The notes beneath the pieces were generated by a model. It saw only the letters and a program-made list of their open reading frames with translations. It was not told the DNA's origin and did not search any database. Shown piece after piece: positions 45,666 through 54,836 of a stretch of 64,000 nucleotides of DNA (its first letter is position 1; each line of letters begins with the position of its first letter). The position numbers and the translations under genes were made by a program. This DNA comes from JAJFUV01 sp964384215. GTDB taxonomy: Bacteria; Acidobacteriota; Terriglobia; Bryobacterales; Bryobacteraceae. The stretch spans positions 60,561 to 124,560 of the forward strand of contig CAYLLB010000010.1 in NCBI GenBank assembly GCA_964384215.1, written 5' to 3'.

Positions 45666-47351
45666 TCAGTCCAGGCGGAAACGTACACCGGGCAGGGGCA
45701 CCCCGTCCTCGCCGGTGATGCGCAGGTTGAGCGCCCAGACGCCGTGATCGTTGGTGCTGGTCAATACCAGCTTGTTGCGGCCTGCCTTCAACTCGATGGG
45801 AACCTGCTTTTCAAAGCGGTACTTGTCGAGATAAAGCAGACCCTTCACTTGCCTTGCATCTTCCCGGGTGTCGAAAACGATTCTGTCGTTCCAGCGAACG
45901 GTGATCACGTCGTCCCAGCCGAGGTGCAGCACGGCGCGGCGCGCGGCGGCTGAATGGACGTAAGTGGCAAAGTGCGCGCCGCTCGAATCGGTGCCGCGCC
46001 AGTCGAATACGTACTGGCAGTTCACGATTCCGCGCGGATCGTAAAGGCTGATAGGGAACCAATGCAGCGCGCCGTCGCGCCCCTGATGGGCGATCTCCGG
46101 ATCGATAGGCGCGGTGGCTGCGCCAACGGCGGCAAACTGCGGCGACTTGCGTGGAGCGGCGAGCAAGCCCAGCACCCACCAGCGGCCCGGCGTCCCGAAA
46201 GCGTCACAAAGTTGATCCGGCGAAAGCTCGCCACGGTCGTAGCGGCGAATGTTCTCGATCGTGCCGAGCCATTTGGCGGGCGGCGCCACACGCTCCCCCA
46301 TCACCTTTTGCCAGTCGCGAAGGTCGATGTCCTCGCGCTTCAGATCCTGCCTTCGCAACCCGTATCTCGCTTCGATTTCGGGTGAATAAATGAACCAGAT
46401 CGGATTCCCCGTATATGTCCACACGTAGCGTTTGGCGACGGCGCGTAGGAGCGCCATCTGTTCGCGCAACTCGGCGATCTCTTTCTTCCACGGCTGAACG
46501 GGGTAGTCCTTGCCTCCGGTCTCCACCATGTGCAAGGGCCACACACCAGGCGCCACCGTGCAACGGCGCATCCAGTACGATGCCTCGCGCGGACCGGCCA
46601 GCTTTGCAGCGAATGGCTCTTCCAGCCGGGCAGTAGCCAGCGTCGAAAGAGGGTCGCCGGTGCAATAAGTATATTCGGAGCCGAGATGCAGCCCGCCGGG
46701 GGCATCACGGCGCGCCATTTCGGCAAAGACGCCGCGCATGAACTCGCGGCCCAACGGGCGCGTGCGGTGCAATTCGCCGGGCAACAAAACGACCACAGCC
46801 TCGGGAAACTCTCCCAGCAGCGCCGCGATAGCCGCCTCGCCCTGACGGTAGGCGGCACGCGAAAGATCCTCCGCCGTGTATCCGGTGTATGTCCAGACAG
46901 GATGGCCGAACTCGTAACGTTTGTAAGGGTATTCGACGTCGATCGAGACCCCTCGGAAGCCGAGAGACCGTGCGGCTCGCCCCACGGCGGCGAATTCCGT
47001 GCGCATCTTCGCCATTCCGGGTTCGCCGAGCAAGGTTTGTTCGGACGGCCACGCGGCCTCCTCGCCGAAGGAAACGCCCAACAGGTTCTCGCCGGCCCCG
47101 GCCTTTCGCAAGGACGCAATGTTCTTCCGCAGCGCCTCCAGCCAGGGGTTGTCCGGCTCCGCGAGACGTTTGGATGCTTCGGACCAATCTCCCGCCACGA
47201 AGAAGAATCCATCGGCGAACTTCTTGATGTCATCCGCATGATCATCGAAGTAGGCGTTCGGCTGCGCCGAGTAAACGATCATGGACGAGCCGGTCGCGCT
47301 CCAGGCTGCTACGGCGAGTAGAAGGGTGGTGAAGAGCGTTCTCAACGTCAT
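45666..47351 (-). CDS. Secreted TIM-barrel-like protein of unknown function, glycosidase-like
   Basis: A 561-residue protein from ATG 47351 with a signal peptide (LRTLFTTLLLAVAAWSATG). Residues about 25-390 look like an (alpha/beta) barrel, with GFRGVSIDVEYPYKRYEFGHPVW and VVVLLPGELHRTRP. Acidic residues at strand ends (SIDVEYP and GELHR) could be catalytic. A C-terminal beta-sandwich (about 400-560; VFDWRGTDSSGAHFATYVH, VITVRWNDRIVFDTRED, IELKAGRNKLVL) resembles a galactose-binding-like domain. I do not recognise the family. It starts 10 bases downstream of the next gene in the same operon. Confidence 0.6.
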   Translation of the reverse strand: MTLRTLFTTLLLAVAAWSATGSSMIVYSAQPNAYFDDHADDIKKFADGFFFVAGDWSEASKRLAEPDNPWLEALRKNIASLRKAGAGENLLGVSFGEEAAWPSEQTLLGEPGMAKMRTEFAAVGRAARSLGFRGVSIDVEYPYKRYEFGHPVWTYTGYTAEDLSRAAYRQGEAAIAALLGEFPEAVVVLLPGELHRTRPLGREFMRGVFAEMARRDAPGGLHLGSEYTYCTGDPLSTLATARLEEPFAAKLAGPREASYWMRRCTVAPGVWPLHMVETGGKDYPVQPWKKEIAELREQMALLRAVAKRYVWTYTGNPIWFIYSPEIEARYGLRRQDLKREDIDLRDWQKVMGERVAPPAKWLGTIENIRRYDRGELSPDQLCDAFGTPGRWWVLGLLAAPRKSPQFAAVGAATAPIDPEIAHQGRDGALHWFPISLYDPRGIVNCQYVFDWRGTDSSGAHFATYVHSAAARRAVLHLGWDDVITVRWNDRIVFDTREDARQVKGLLYLDKYRFEKQVPIELKAGRNKLVLTSTNDHGVWALNLRITGEDGVPLPGVRFRLD

Positions 47352-47361
47352 ATATGAGACC

Positions 47362-48615
47362 TCAGCGGGTGTAGTCGCGCCCAGCGCGGCGCGTGGTTTC
47401 AAACTTGCGGCTGGTCGAGTAGACCTTCACTTGGCGCGGCATCATGCGCGCGACGATTTCGCCGCGCGAGACTTTCACGGAATTCACGGTGTAAAGCTCG
47501 TGCAGCGAGCGGCCGTTGAGCAAGCCCAAGCCGGTCACTTCGACACCCATGTGCTGGCGCGCGTCTTCGTTGGCGAGCACGATGAGCCATTCGGTGCCGG
47601 CCCGGCGCGCCATCCAACTCACGCCCCTGTCGCCCACCTGACCCCGTCCTTCCGACTCAATGAGCTTCACTCGGACGGTCTTGTCTTCGGGCGCCACCAG
47701 GAACGGCTGGAGCGCGGAGAGTTCGCTGGTCATGGCGAGGATCGAATCCCGGAACGCCGTCTCCTCCGGCGGCAGGTAAGCCGATCCCCAGTAGAGAATG
47801 GCCCTGGCGCCGTGGGTGAGTGAAGCGTACGCCATCAAACGGGTCTCTTCAAAAGTGGGATAGGTGACCGCCTCCGTCGAATAGCCTTTCAAGTTTCCCC
47901 AGGAAAACGCCTGGAGGACCATCCAGACCGGGTGGCCGCGGCCGACGGCCTTGAAACGGTCCGTGTAGTCAGCCACCTCGGCAGGTTCCTTCTCTTTTTC
48001 GTGGATCGGATAGATGTCGCAACCGGTGATGTCGATCGAGTCGATGTAATGGCGTACATAGCCGAGATCGCTCTTGGCGGCTTCGTTCACCCAGATCGGG
48101 CGGCGCTTCGGGTCGAGAGTTCGCACGAGGCGCGCACCCTCGCGTAGCTTCGGCAGGATCCCGGCGGCTTCCTTTTCGGCGTAAGAAACGGCATTGGGCG
48201 TCTGCAACCACCATTCGCCCTTCACCTTGTGAGTGCCATTCCTGAAAAGCTGGCTCAACGCGGTGAAGTTCCAGACCACTTCATCCGGTCCTTCCCAGAC
48301 GGCGAGCGCGGGGTGGCCCTTCAGGGCGTCGATGGATTTCCTCAGGGCACCTTTGGGGTCGTCGCCGATTTGCATGGGCAAACTCACCCAGCCGAGCATG
48401 CCGGCCGCAGCCGCGCGGTCCAGGTCCGCAGCATTGCCGCAGCGCACCAGGTTGACGCCGGCTTCGGCCAGGGCCTTCAGCCCGGCGTCGGTCTTCGGCA
48501 TCTCATAGCTGCCGATGGGAAAAACAGTGCGCCCGCGGTGTGTGAGCAAGCCGGTGACCTGTGCCGACAAGGGCAGAAACAGGAACACGACGAGTACAAT
48601 GTGCCGGATTCGCAT
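47362..48615 (-). CDS. Secreted TIM-barrel glycoside-hydrolase-like protein
   Basis: A 417-residue protein with a clear Sec signal (RHIVLVVFLFLPLSAQ). VFPIGSYEMPKTDAGLKALAEAGVNLVRCG and HPALAVWEGPDEVVWNF are the strand patterns of clan GH-A-like barrels, in which a Glu at the end of strand 4 is the acid/base candidate (WEGPDE). ITGCDIYPIH, VLQAFSW and ARAILYWGSAY continue the barrel. A small C-terminal beta domain follows. The exact family and substrate are unknown. It shares an operon with the downstream unknown protein, and both appear to be extracytoplasmic. Confidence 0.65.
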   Translation of the reverse strand: MRIRHIVLVVFLFLPLSAQVTGLLTHRGRTVFPIGSYEMPKTDAGLKALAEAGVNLVRCGNAADLDRAAAAGMLGWVSLPMQIGDDPKGALRKSIDALKGHPALAVWEGPDEVVWNFTALSQLFRNGTHKVKGEWWLQTPNAVSYAEKEAAGILPKLREGARLVRTLDPKRRPIWVNEAAKSDLGYVRHYIDSIDITGCDIYPIHEKEKEPAEVADYTDRFKAVGRGHPVWMVLQAFSWGNLKGYSTEAVTYPTFEETRLMAYASLTHGARAILYWGSAYLPPEETAFRDSILAMTSELSALQPFLVAPEDKTVRVKLIESEGRGQVGDRGVSWMARRAGTEWLIVLANEDARQHMGVEVTGLGLLNGRSLHELYTVNSVKVSRGEIVARMMPRQVKVYSTSRKFETTRRAGRDYTR

Positions 48616-48665
48616 AGGAATAGACTACCGCCATGTCGCCGAAAAAAGGGGAGTGCGATAGCCAG

Positions 48666-49649
48666 TTAGGCTGAACGGACCAGCACTTCGCGGAGGCGAT
48701 TCGCCGCGCGAATGGCCATGCGCCGGACCGCCGGATCGGGGTCTTTCTGTAGACGGTCCAGATCGTCAAGGTAATTGGATTCCCCGGTTTCGCCCATGGC
48801 CCAGGCGCCCGAAGCGCGAAACAGAGGTTTTGGATGGATCGTCATGCGTCGAATGAGCTTGAAAGCCTCGGGTTCACCCAGAAACGCCAGTCCCAAGAGC
48901 GCGTTCGCCACCACACGATTGTCGGCGTCGCCGGCGGCGTCCCATAGGACTGTTCGCGCCTCTTCGTTGTCGTTGTGCCAAAGCCCCTCGATGAGATTGG
49001 CGCGTAATCTGGAGTCGGGCTCCAGCAAAATGCGCTGGCCCACCCACTCCGCATCGGGCCTGGCCTGGGCGATGAGGAGGGCGATCTTCGAGCGGATGCG
49101 CGGGTTCACGTGATCCAACAGCAGACACAGTCCCTCCTCCAGTTGCTTGGGATCGCCCGTCGCGGCGATGATCTCAATGGCGCGCTCGGCGGCCAATCCT
49201 GAAAGGGCATCAGAGACCGCGCCGCTGCTAGCCAGCATTCGTGCCAGCGTGCGTCCGGCCAGTTGAGGCTGGACGGTGGCGTAAAGGGAGGCGAGCTTTA
49301 GCGCCTTGGCGCGGCTAAAAGAGAGTGGGTCACAGAGCGGCGCGAGTAAGACGTCGCTCTCAAGCAGCACGCGTACCAAGCGTTCGGGCGCCGCCGCCGG
49401 CTCCGGTCCGCGAAGCAATTTGAGCGCCTCGGCGCAAAACGCGATCGGGTCCGCTTCGGCCGCTCGCGCCAGCGCATCGTGATCCCCATCCTGGCAAATC
49501 GCCCGCATGGGGTTCCCCTCGGGACCGGCGTGCTGATCCACCCACAAAGCGGCGCTCAGCTCCCCCAGCATCTCGGCGGTCGCGCTGGCCGGCGTCGATT
49601 TCGCCTGTAACTGAACGATACGCGGCGAGTCTGTCGGAGACATGGGCAT
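48666..49649 (-). CDS. HEAT-repeat protein
   Basis: A 327-residue, mostly helical protein. From about 120 on there are HEAT-like units, clearest in NPRIRSKIALLIAQARPD, DSRLRANLIEGLWHND, NRVVANALLGLAFLGEPEA and DPAVRRMAIRAANRL. It has no signal or transmembrane segment, so it is probably a cytosolic scaffold for protein-protein contacts. The binding partner is unknown. It lies 64 bases downstream of comEC and 50 bases before a glycosidase-like gene, all on the minus strand. Confidence 0.7.
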   Translation of the reverse strand: MPMSPTDSPRIVQLQAKSTPASATAEMLGELSAALWVDQHAGPEGNPMRAICQDGDHDALARAAEADPIAFCAEALKLLRGPEPAAAPERLVRVLLESDVLLAPLCDPLSFSRAKALKLASLYATVQPQLAGRTLARMLASSGAVSDALSGLAAERAIEIIAATGDPKQLEEGLCLLLDHVNPRIRSKIALLIAQARPDAEWVGQRILLEPDSRLRANLIEGLWHNDNEEARTVLWDAAGDADNRVVANALLGLAFLGEPEAFKLIRRMTIHPKPLFRASGAWAMGETGESNYLDDLDRLQKDPDPAVRRMAIRAANRLREVLVRSA

Positions 49650-49713
49650 GTCGTGCTTTTCATACTATCGGCCCTCGCCGGCGCCGGCTTTACATCGTGT
49701 CGTGTTAATTCCT

Positions 49714-52224
49714 TCAAAAGGGATCCTGCCGGAGCACGGCCATCCCGGCGGGTTGACGGTTGCTGGTAACCTCGAATCTGGCGCCATCGGTCAAGATTGA
49801 AACCGCACCCTTCTCGTCCGTCCGCAGAATGTCAATGTGACGCGCGGCGATCCGGCCCAATACATCAGGATGAGGATGGTGGAACGAGTTCTCGAAACCC
49901 ACTGAAATCAATGCGAAAGCCGGATGTACCACGTCCAGGAAGGCCTCTTGGGTGCTGGTTTTGCTCCCATGATGCGCGACCTTCAGCACGTCGGCTCCGG
50001 GCAGATCGCCGCGCGCCAAGAGGTCGTTTTCAAGGTTGCGTTCCGCGTCGCCGGTGAGCAGGAATGAGTGACGGCCGTAGCTGAACCTCACCAGGAGTGA
50101 ATCGTTAGCATGCACGGATTCAGAGGCGGAAATCACTTCGAAACGTGCGCCTCCGAAATCAAAGCGCTGCCCGGTCTCGAGCCTTACGATGCGGGTTCCC
50201 TGGCGCGAGGCCTCGTCATGTAACGGGGTACAGGCGTCCAGGTCGCCTACCCCGATCCACAACTCGGCCGGCCGGAAGTTGCGCACCACGGCGGCCATCC
50301 CGCCAATGTGATCTTCGTCCGGGTGGGAGAACGCCACCGCATCCAGGCGCTTGATGGAGCGGCTCCAAAGATAGGGCGAGACGACATCTTCTCCGATGTC
50401 CAACCGGGGCCGGTGCTGGCTCGAATAGCGGACTATTCCGCCGGCATCCATAAGCACGAATTTGCCTTGCGGCGTGGCGACAAGAAGGCTGTCTCCCTCG
50501 CCGACGTCGATGGCGGTAAGTTCGAGAAAACCTGGCTTCAGCGAGGGGGCGAACGGGTGCCACAGCAGCAAGGCGAACAAGCCGAGGGTAATCGCGACCG
50601 CTGCATCCCGGAGGACTCTGCCGCGGTTTACCGCGAACGGCATTGTGAGCAGAGCGGCGACGAAAGCTAAGCCTAGCGTCAGCGGCGGGTCCGGCACCCG
50701 CCAGTTCGGCTCGATTGCGGCGCACCCTCGAGCTACAGTCCCGGCCAGCGCCAGCAAGACCTCGGCTGTCTTCGCGACCAATGTCCAGTTGCAAAAAACC
50801 GCGAGAAAACCGATAGGTACTACCCCGGAGAGCAGCGGCACGATCACCGCGTTGGCGAATACCCCGGTGAACGAAGCGCGGTGGAAATAGATGACCATGG
50901 GCAGCGCGAGACCGACCTGCACCACTACGGAGATTATGGTCAGCTCCACCATGTAAAACAACGGACGAAGAAAGCCCGCGATGGCGCCCAGCCAGAAACG
51001 TTCCGGGAGCCGAGTCCACAGTGCCGCGGTTTGCCCAAGCAGACGCAATTCGACGCGAAAAGCCGCCGCACGAGGGACTAGATGGGGATCCAAGTCCAGA
51101 TTAGCCAAGCCACGCAGGCCCCGGACGAACGGCGCGGTCACCGAGTCGAGCAGGGGGACCGCCAGCGCGCCGATGGCCGTCACGGACAGAAACGAAAGCT
51201 GGAAGCTGGCCTCGAACATTTGGTACGGATCCAGCACGAGATACAGCAGGGCGACGGCAGCCAGCAGGTTCAATACGCGTGTGCGGCGATAGAAAAAACG
51301 CGCCACCAGATACAACGTAAAACCGCCAGCGGCGCGCACCACGGGCGCTTGCCAGCCCGCGACCAGCGCATAGAGCCACCCGGCCGAGGTCGTCAGGAAC
51401 AGAGCCGGGATTTCGGGAAAGGCCAACAGGCGGAGAAAGAAAAGCAGGCAGCCGGCTAGCACGGTGACGTGCAGCCCGGAGATCACCAGCGCATGGTAAG
51501 TGCCGGTCCGGCGGAAATGTTCGGTCCAGATTTTCTCCAGTTGCGAGGATTCCCCAATCAGGATGGCCTGCATCATGCCGATGGCCCAGGCGTCGCCCCG
51601 ATATAGGTCCTCGATGCGCGCCAGCGCGTTCATGCGCAGCCTGAACACCGCACTCCAAAACGGAGAACCGCACACGCCGTCAAGCAGATGGATGCTGGAG
51701 GCGCCGCGCGCCGAGGCATTCCAGTAAATGTCCTGGCGGGCCAGGTAACCGGCATAATCGAACGCACCCGGGTTGCCGAAGTTGTGAGGGCGGCGAAGGC
51801 GCGCCTCCAACTCGATTCTCCGGCCATAGCCAAACGCGGGAAGCGTTTCTCCTTCGCGCGAGTAAAGGTTCACACGCGCGCGAGCGCCGGGCTCGAGTTC
51901 GAGCGTAAACTGCTGGCGATCCTCCACGAGCATCGGAGGCGAGACCACGCATCCCGTGAGCACCACCGTTTCGTCGAACGGTGCGTCAATGACAGGTGGC
52001 GGCCCGGGCCGGCGGATAGTCCCAATCAGGGTCCCGGCGGCGGTGAGCGCCAGCAGGACACACACGCGCACCAATGCTCGAAAGCCGCGCCGATGCGACA
52101 GCGCCGCCAACAGGATGTAGGCTGCCCCGGCGGCTAGCAGTTCGCGTATCTCAAACGAAACAAAGCGAGAAAGCAGAATACCGGTGGCCACGGTGGCCAG
52201 CGGGGCGATCAACGGATCTCGCAA
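49714..52224 (-). CDS. comEC: ComEC/Rec2 DNA-uptake channel protein
   Basis: An 836-residue protein from TTG 52224. Order: an N-terminal DUF4131-like region with two or more transmembrane segments (about 10-170); the competence domain (about 225-500) with LVISGLHVTVLAGCLLFFLRLL and many membrane helices; and a C-terminal metallo-beta-lactamase domain with AVAFSHPDEDHIGG near 633 and the later VLKVAHHGSKTST. It moves single-stranded DNA across the inner membrane during transformation. No other competence gene is adjacent. It is divergent from a sialidase gene, with 33 bases between them. Confidence 0.95.
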   Translation of the reverse strand: MRDPLIAPLATVATGILLSRFVSFEIRELLAAGAAYILLAALSHRRGFRALVRVCVLLALTAAGTLIGTIRRPGPPPVIDAPFDETVVLTGCVVSPPMLVEDRQQFTLELEPGARARVNLYSREGETLPAFGYGRRIELEARLRRPHNFGNPGAFDYAGYLARQDIYWNASARGASSIHLLDGVCGSPFWSAVFRLRMNALARIEDLYRGDAWAIGMMQAILIGESSQLEKIWTEHFRRTGTYHALVISGLHVTVLAGCLLFFLRLLAFPEIPALFLTTSAGWLYALVAGWQAPVVRAAGGFTLYLVARFFYRRTRVLNLLAAVALLYLVLDPYQMFEASFQLSFLSVTAIGALAVPLLDSVTAPFVRGLRGLANLDLDPHLVPRAAAFRVELRLLGQTAALWTRLPERFWLGAIAGFLRPLFYMVELTIISVVVQVGLALPMVIYFHRASFTGVFANAVIVPLLSGVVPIGFLAVFCNWTLVAKTAEVLLALAGTVARGCAAIEPNWRVPDPPLTLGLAFVAALLTMPFAVNRGRVLRDAAVAITLGLFALLLWHPFAPSLKPGFLELTAIDVGEGDSLLVATPQGKFVLMDAGGIVRYSSQHRPRLDIGEDVVSPYLWSRSIKRLDAVAFSHPDEDHIGGMAAVVRNFRPAELWIGVGDLDACTPLHDEASRQGTRIVRLETGQRFDFGGARFEVISASESVHANDSLLVRFSYGRHSFLLTGDAERNLENDLLARGDLPGADVLKVAHHGSKTSTQEAFLDVVHPAFALISVGFENSFHHPHPDVLGRIAARHIDILRTDEKGAVSILTDGARFEVTSNRQPAGMAVLRQDPF

Positions 52225-52257
52225 AGGACTCCTGGAAGATTGTAGTCTGGGGGGAGA

Positions 52258-53325
52258 ATGTTCTCAGAAAAACTGCTCCTGATCACGCTGGCGTCCGGCG
52301 CGGCTTTGCTCAGCGCGGCTCCGCAAGCCGAATTTGTTTTTGAGAAAGCCCCGTTTCCATCGTGCCATGCGTCCACGATCGTCGAAACCGTGCCCGGCGA
52401 GTTTCTCGCGGCATGGTTCGGAGGAACCGAGGAAGGCGCCAACGACGTGGCCATCTGGGGAGCGCGCCGGGACAAAAACGGATGGTCCGAACCATTCGAG
52501 ATGGCCCGGGAAGAGAACACGCCGGCCTGGAATCCCGTGCTTTTCACAGCGGCCGATGGCACCATCTGGCTCTACTACAAGTTCGGTCCCAGCCCCCAGC
52601 AATGGACTGCAGGACGCCGAGCCAGCCGCGATCACGGCAGAACTTGGCTCCCGGCCGAGCATCTTCCCGCAGGCATCTACGGCCCGATTAAGAATAAACC
52701 CTTGCTCCTAAAAGATGGGACAGTAGTAAGCGGAACATCGGTGGAGAGTTATCGGTCCTGGTCCTGCTGGGCGGAGGTAAGCCGCGATAACGGAAAGACC
52801 TGGACGCGTCACGGCCCCATCGTGCCGGAAGAGGCGCACCAGGGGAAACCGGGCGCGCCAGTGCGGCTGGCCGCGGTGCCGGGGTCGGAGAACTGGCACC
52901 GCACGCACGGCGTCATCCAGCCGGCGGTGGTTCAGTTGGGGCAAAAGCGAATCCGTATGTTTGTAAGGGCGACCCAGAGTATCGGCCGCATCTGTTATTC
53001 GGATTCCTTCGACGGCGGCTTAAGTTGGACGCCGGCCAAACCAACTGTGCTGCCGAACCCCAACAGCGGAATCGACGCCACCAACCTGCGCGATGGACGC
53101 ATCGTAATGATTTACAACCACACTACGCGCGGCCGTTCACCGCTGAATTTGGCGGTCTCTCGCGATGGGGAGCGCTGGAACAGTTTTTTGGCACTGGAGA
53201 CCGAACCGGGCGAATTCTCGTACCCGGCCATCATCCAGGCGGGCGACAGCGACCTGCATATGACTTACACCTGGAATCGCAAGAAAATCAAGCACGTAGT
53301 GGTGCCGGTCAAGGACATTCCATAG
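52258..53325 (+). CDS. Sialidase family (BNR-repeat) exo-glycosidase-like protein
   Basis: A 355-residue protein with GGGGGGAG just before the ATG and a signal peptide (LLLITLASGAALLSAAP). The propeller includes CHASTIVETVPGEFLAAWFGGTEEGANDVAIW, typical of the family that includes plant-polysaccharide-associated sialidase-like proteins. Asp-boxes are SRDHGRTW, SRDNGKTW and SFDGGLSW. Substrate unknown. Its divergent neighbour is comEC, so the close position is probably not functional. Confidence 0.82.
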   Translation: MFSEKLLLITLASGAALLSAAPQAEFVFEKAPFPSCHASTIVETVPGEFLAAWFGGTEEGANDVAIWGARRDKNGWSEPFEMAREENTPAWNPVLFTAADGTIWLYYKFGPSPQQWTAGRRASRDHGRTWLPAEHLPAGIYGPIKNKPLLLKDGTVVSGTSVESYRSWSCWAEVSRDNGKTWTRHGPIVPEEAHQGKPGAPVRLAAVPGSENWHRTHGVIQPAVVQLGQKRIRMFVRATQSIGRICYSDSFDGGLSWTPAKPTVLPNPNSGIDATNLRDGRIVMIYNHTTRGRSPLNLAVSRDGERWNSFLALETEPGEFSYPAIIQAGDSDLHMTYTWNRKKIKHVVVPVKDIP

Positions 53326-53332
53326 AACCGGC

Positions 53333-53881
53333 TCAAGAGTAGACGCCGTCGGCGAGGTCGCGCATCGTGTGTTCCATCGAGAGGACCGTGCAGTTGGGCG
53401 ACTCGGCGGTCAAGTCCGCGCTGTAGCTTTCCGTATAGCCGTCGTCGAAGGCGGCTGTGATGCCGCGATACATGTAATTGCCGCCGGGAAAGTAGACTTC
53501 CTGTTCCTGATAAGTGAGGTTGAATTTGTCCGGATCGTGGCCGGCAGCCACCAGCGCCGCCTTCAGCGCCCCCATCACCGCCGGTTCACTGTTGTCGGCG
53601 GCGGTCGATTCTGGCGCCGGCGTCTGCTCGTCTACCGCACGAACGTAAGCGACGGGATTTTGGCACTTGGCGGATCCGGCTGTCTCACTTTGGAACGCAG
53701 CCTGATTGCCGGTGGTTGACACTTCCACGGATCGGCCAGCCGAGCGTTCCAGCGAGCCGGAAATCACACTAAGCAATTGCTTTTCAAATGAGTTTTCACC
53801 GGTGGACAGGGGACTTCCTGCGGCCAGAGCCTCGGCATACCAACCGCCTGTCCGGGTGAGGCCCCCTACGGGACTATACAT
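53333..53881 (-). CDS. Hypothetical protein
   Basis: A 182-residue protein without signal peptide or membrane segment. The N-terminal half is Ser/Thr/Gly-rich. The C-terminal half includes MGALKAALVAAGHDPDKFNLTYQEQEVYFPGGNYMYRG and DDGYTESYSADLTAESP, suggesting a compact alpha/beta domain. GGAGG lies about 12 bases upstream of the ATG, slightly far. I do not recognise the family. It ends 7 bases from the convergent sialidase gene. Confidence 0.5.
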   Translation of the reverse strand: MYSPVGGLTRTGGWYAEALAAGSPLSTGENSFEKQLLSVISGSLERSAGRSVEVSTTGNQAAFQSETAGSAKCQNPVAYVRAVDEQTPAPESTAADNSEPAVMGALKAALVAAGHDPDKFNLTYQEQEVYFPGGNYMYRGITAAFDDGYTESYSADLTAESPNCTVLSMEHTMRDLADGVYS

Positions 53882-53932
53882 GGTTTGGACATGCCTCCAG
53901 CTTTGGCATGAGCACGCCGGCTTCCAATCACT

Positions 53933-54772
53933 TCACTTCTTATTCGGCGGGGGAGTGAACACCTTGACCGCAAACAACTGATTGAGCGGATCGACCCGCA
54001 AACGAACAGTGTAGGGAGGACTAGTCAACTTGGTAGCGTCCACCAACTTGACGGTCAGTTTGGCGCTCTCGCCACCGTTCAGGTCTGTCCGGTCCAACTT
54101 CGCGTCAAGTCCTTCGGGAACATCGCCTTCGATATGGACAGTCGCCTTCCCCGGCAGTCTGTTGATCAGGGTTGCCACAGCAGAAGGACTGGCGGGACTC
54201 AGCCTGACTTCAGTTTTATCGATCGCGGTGAGCTGGCCGAGTTGGGCAAGTGATGGCCCTTGGCCAAATCCTGAGGGTGACTGCTGTCCGGCCGCGCCCG
54301 GTGGATTGTCTGCCCCCGGCTTCATCTTGCCGAAAGGGGTGTCATACGACGCCGGCGCGGGTGGCAAATACCAGAACCACTTCCCGTCAACAACCTTCCA
54401 GTACTGATTGACCGGCATCTTGACCGGCAGAGGACTCTGCTGGCCGGGGATTGTCATCTCGGTCCCACACACCGCCAGCACTACAGCTTTCGTGTACTCG
54501 TCGCTGTAAGTGATCTTGGCGATTTCGAAATCGCGGTACCGGCGCTTGTGCGCCTCAAAGAACGCGTCTTTACTGTCCTCGGCGACGTATTGATCGGCGA
54601 GGCGGAACTTGCCATCCACATGAGCCTGCAAGAATGCAGTTACGCGCTCCCGCAAGGCCTGGTCGATCTCCGGCGGTGCTTTCTGGAACAGGTCCGTCGG
54701 AGCCTGCGCCATGGCGGCGAGAGGAAGCAAGGCGGCAAAGAGGACAAAGCGTGCGAAATGCATTTCTTTCAT
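53933..54772 (-). CDS. Hypothetical secreted protein
   Basis: A 279-residue protein with a Sec signal peptide (ARFVLFAALLPLAAMAQA). Residues about 30-135 resemble an NTF2-like/SnoaL-type helical-plus-sheet domain, with LRERVTAFLQAHVDGKFRLADQYVAEDSKDAF and NQYWKVVDGKWFWYLP. A Pro/Gly/Gln-rich linker (about 140-180) leads to a C-terminal beta-sandwich rich in Val/Leu (KATVHIEGDVPEG, TVRLRVDPLNQLFAVKVF). Function unknown. Confidence 0.6.
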   Translation of the reverse strand: MKEMHFARFVLFAALLPLAAMAQAPTDLFQKAPPEIDQALRERVTAFLQAHVDGKFRLADQYVAEDSKDAFFEAHKRRYRDFEIAKITYSDEYTKAVVLAVCGTEMTIPGQQSPLPVKMPVNQYWKVVDGKWFWYLPPAPASYDTPFGKMKPGADNPPGAAGQQSPSGFGQGPSLAQLGQLTAIDKTEVRLSPASPSAVATLINRLPGKATVHIEGDVPEGLDAKLDRTDLNGGESAKLTVKLVDATKLTSPPYTVRLRVDPLNQLFAVKVFTPPPNKK

Positions 54773-54836
54773 TTTAACGTTGACGCGCAGAAGTACGTTA
54801 CGTGAGATAGACTACCTGTTTTAGGAGCCTCGCCCC

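Noticed and set aside
49714..53325. ComEC and neighbouring sialidase as a DNA-uptake/glycan module
   Set aside because: They are divergent and no other competence gene is near; the closeness alone does not support a shared function.
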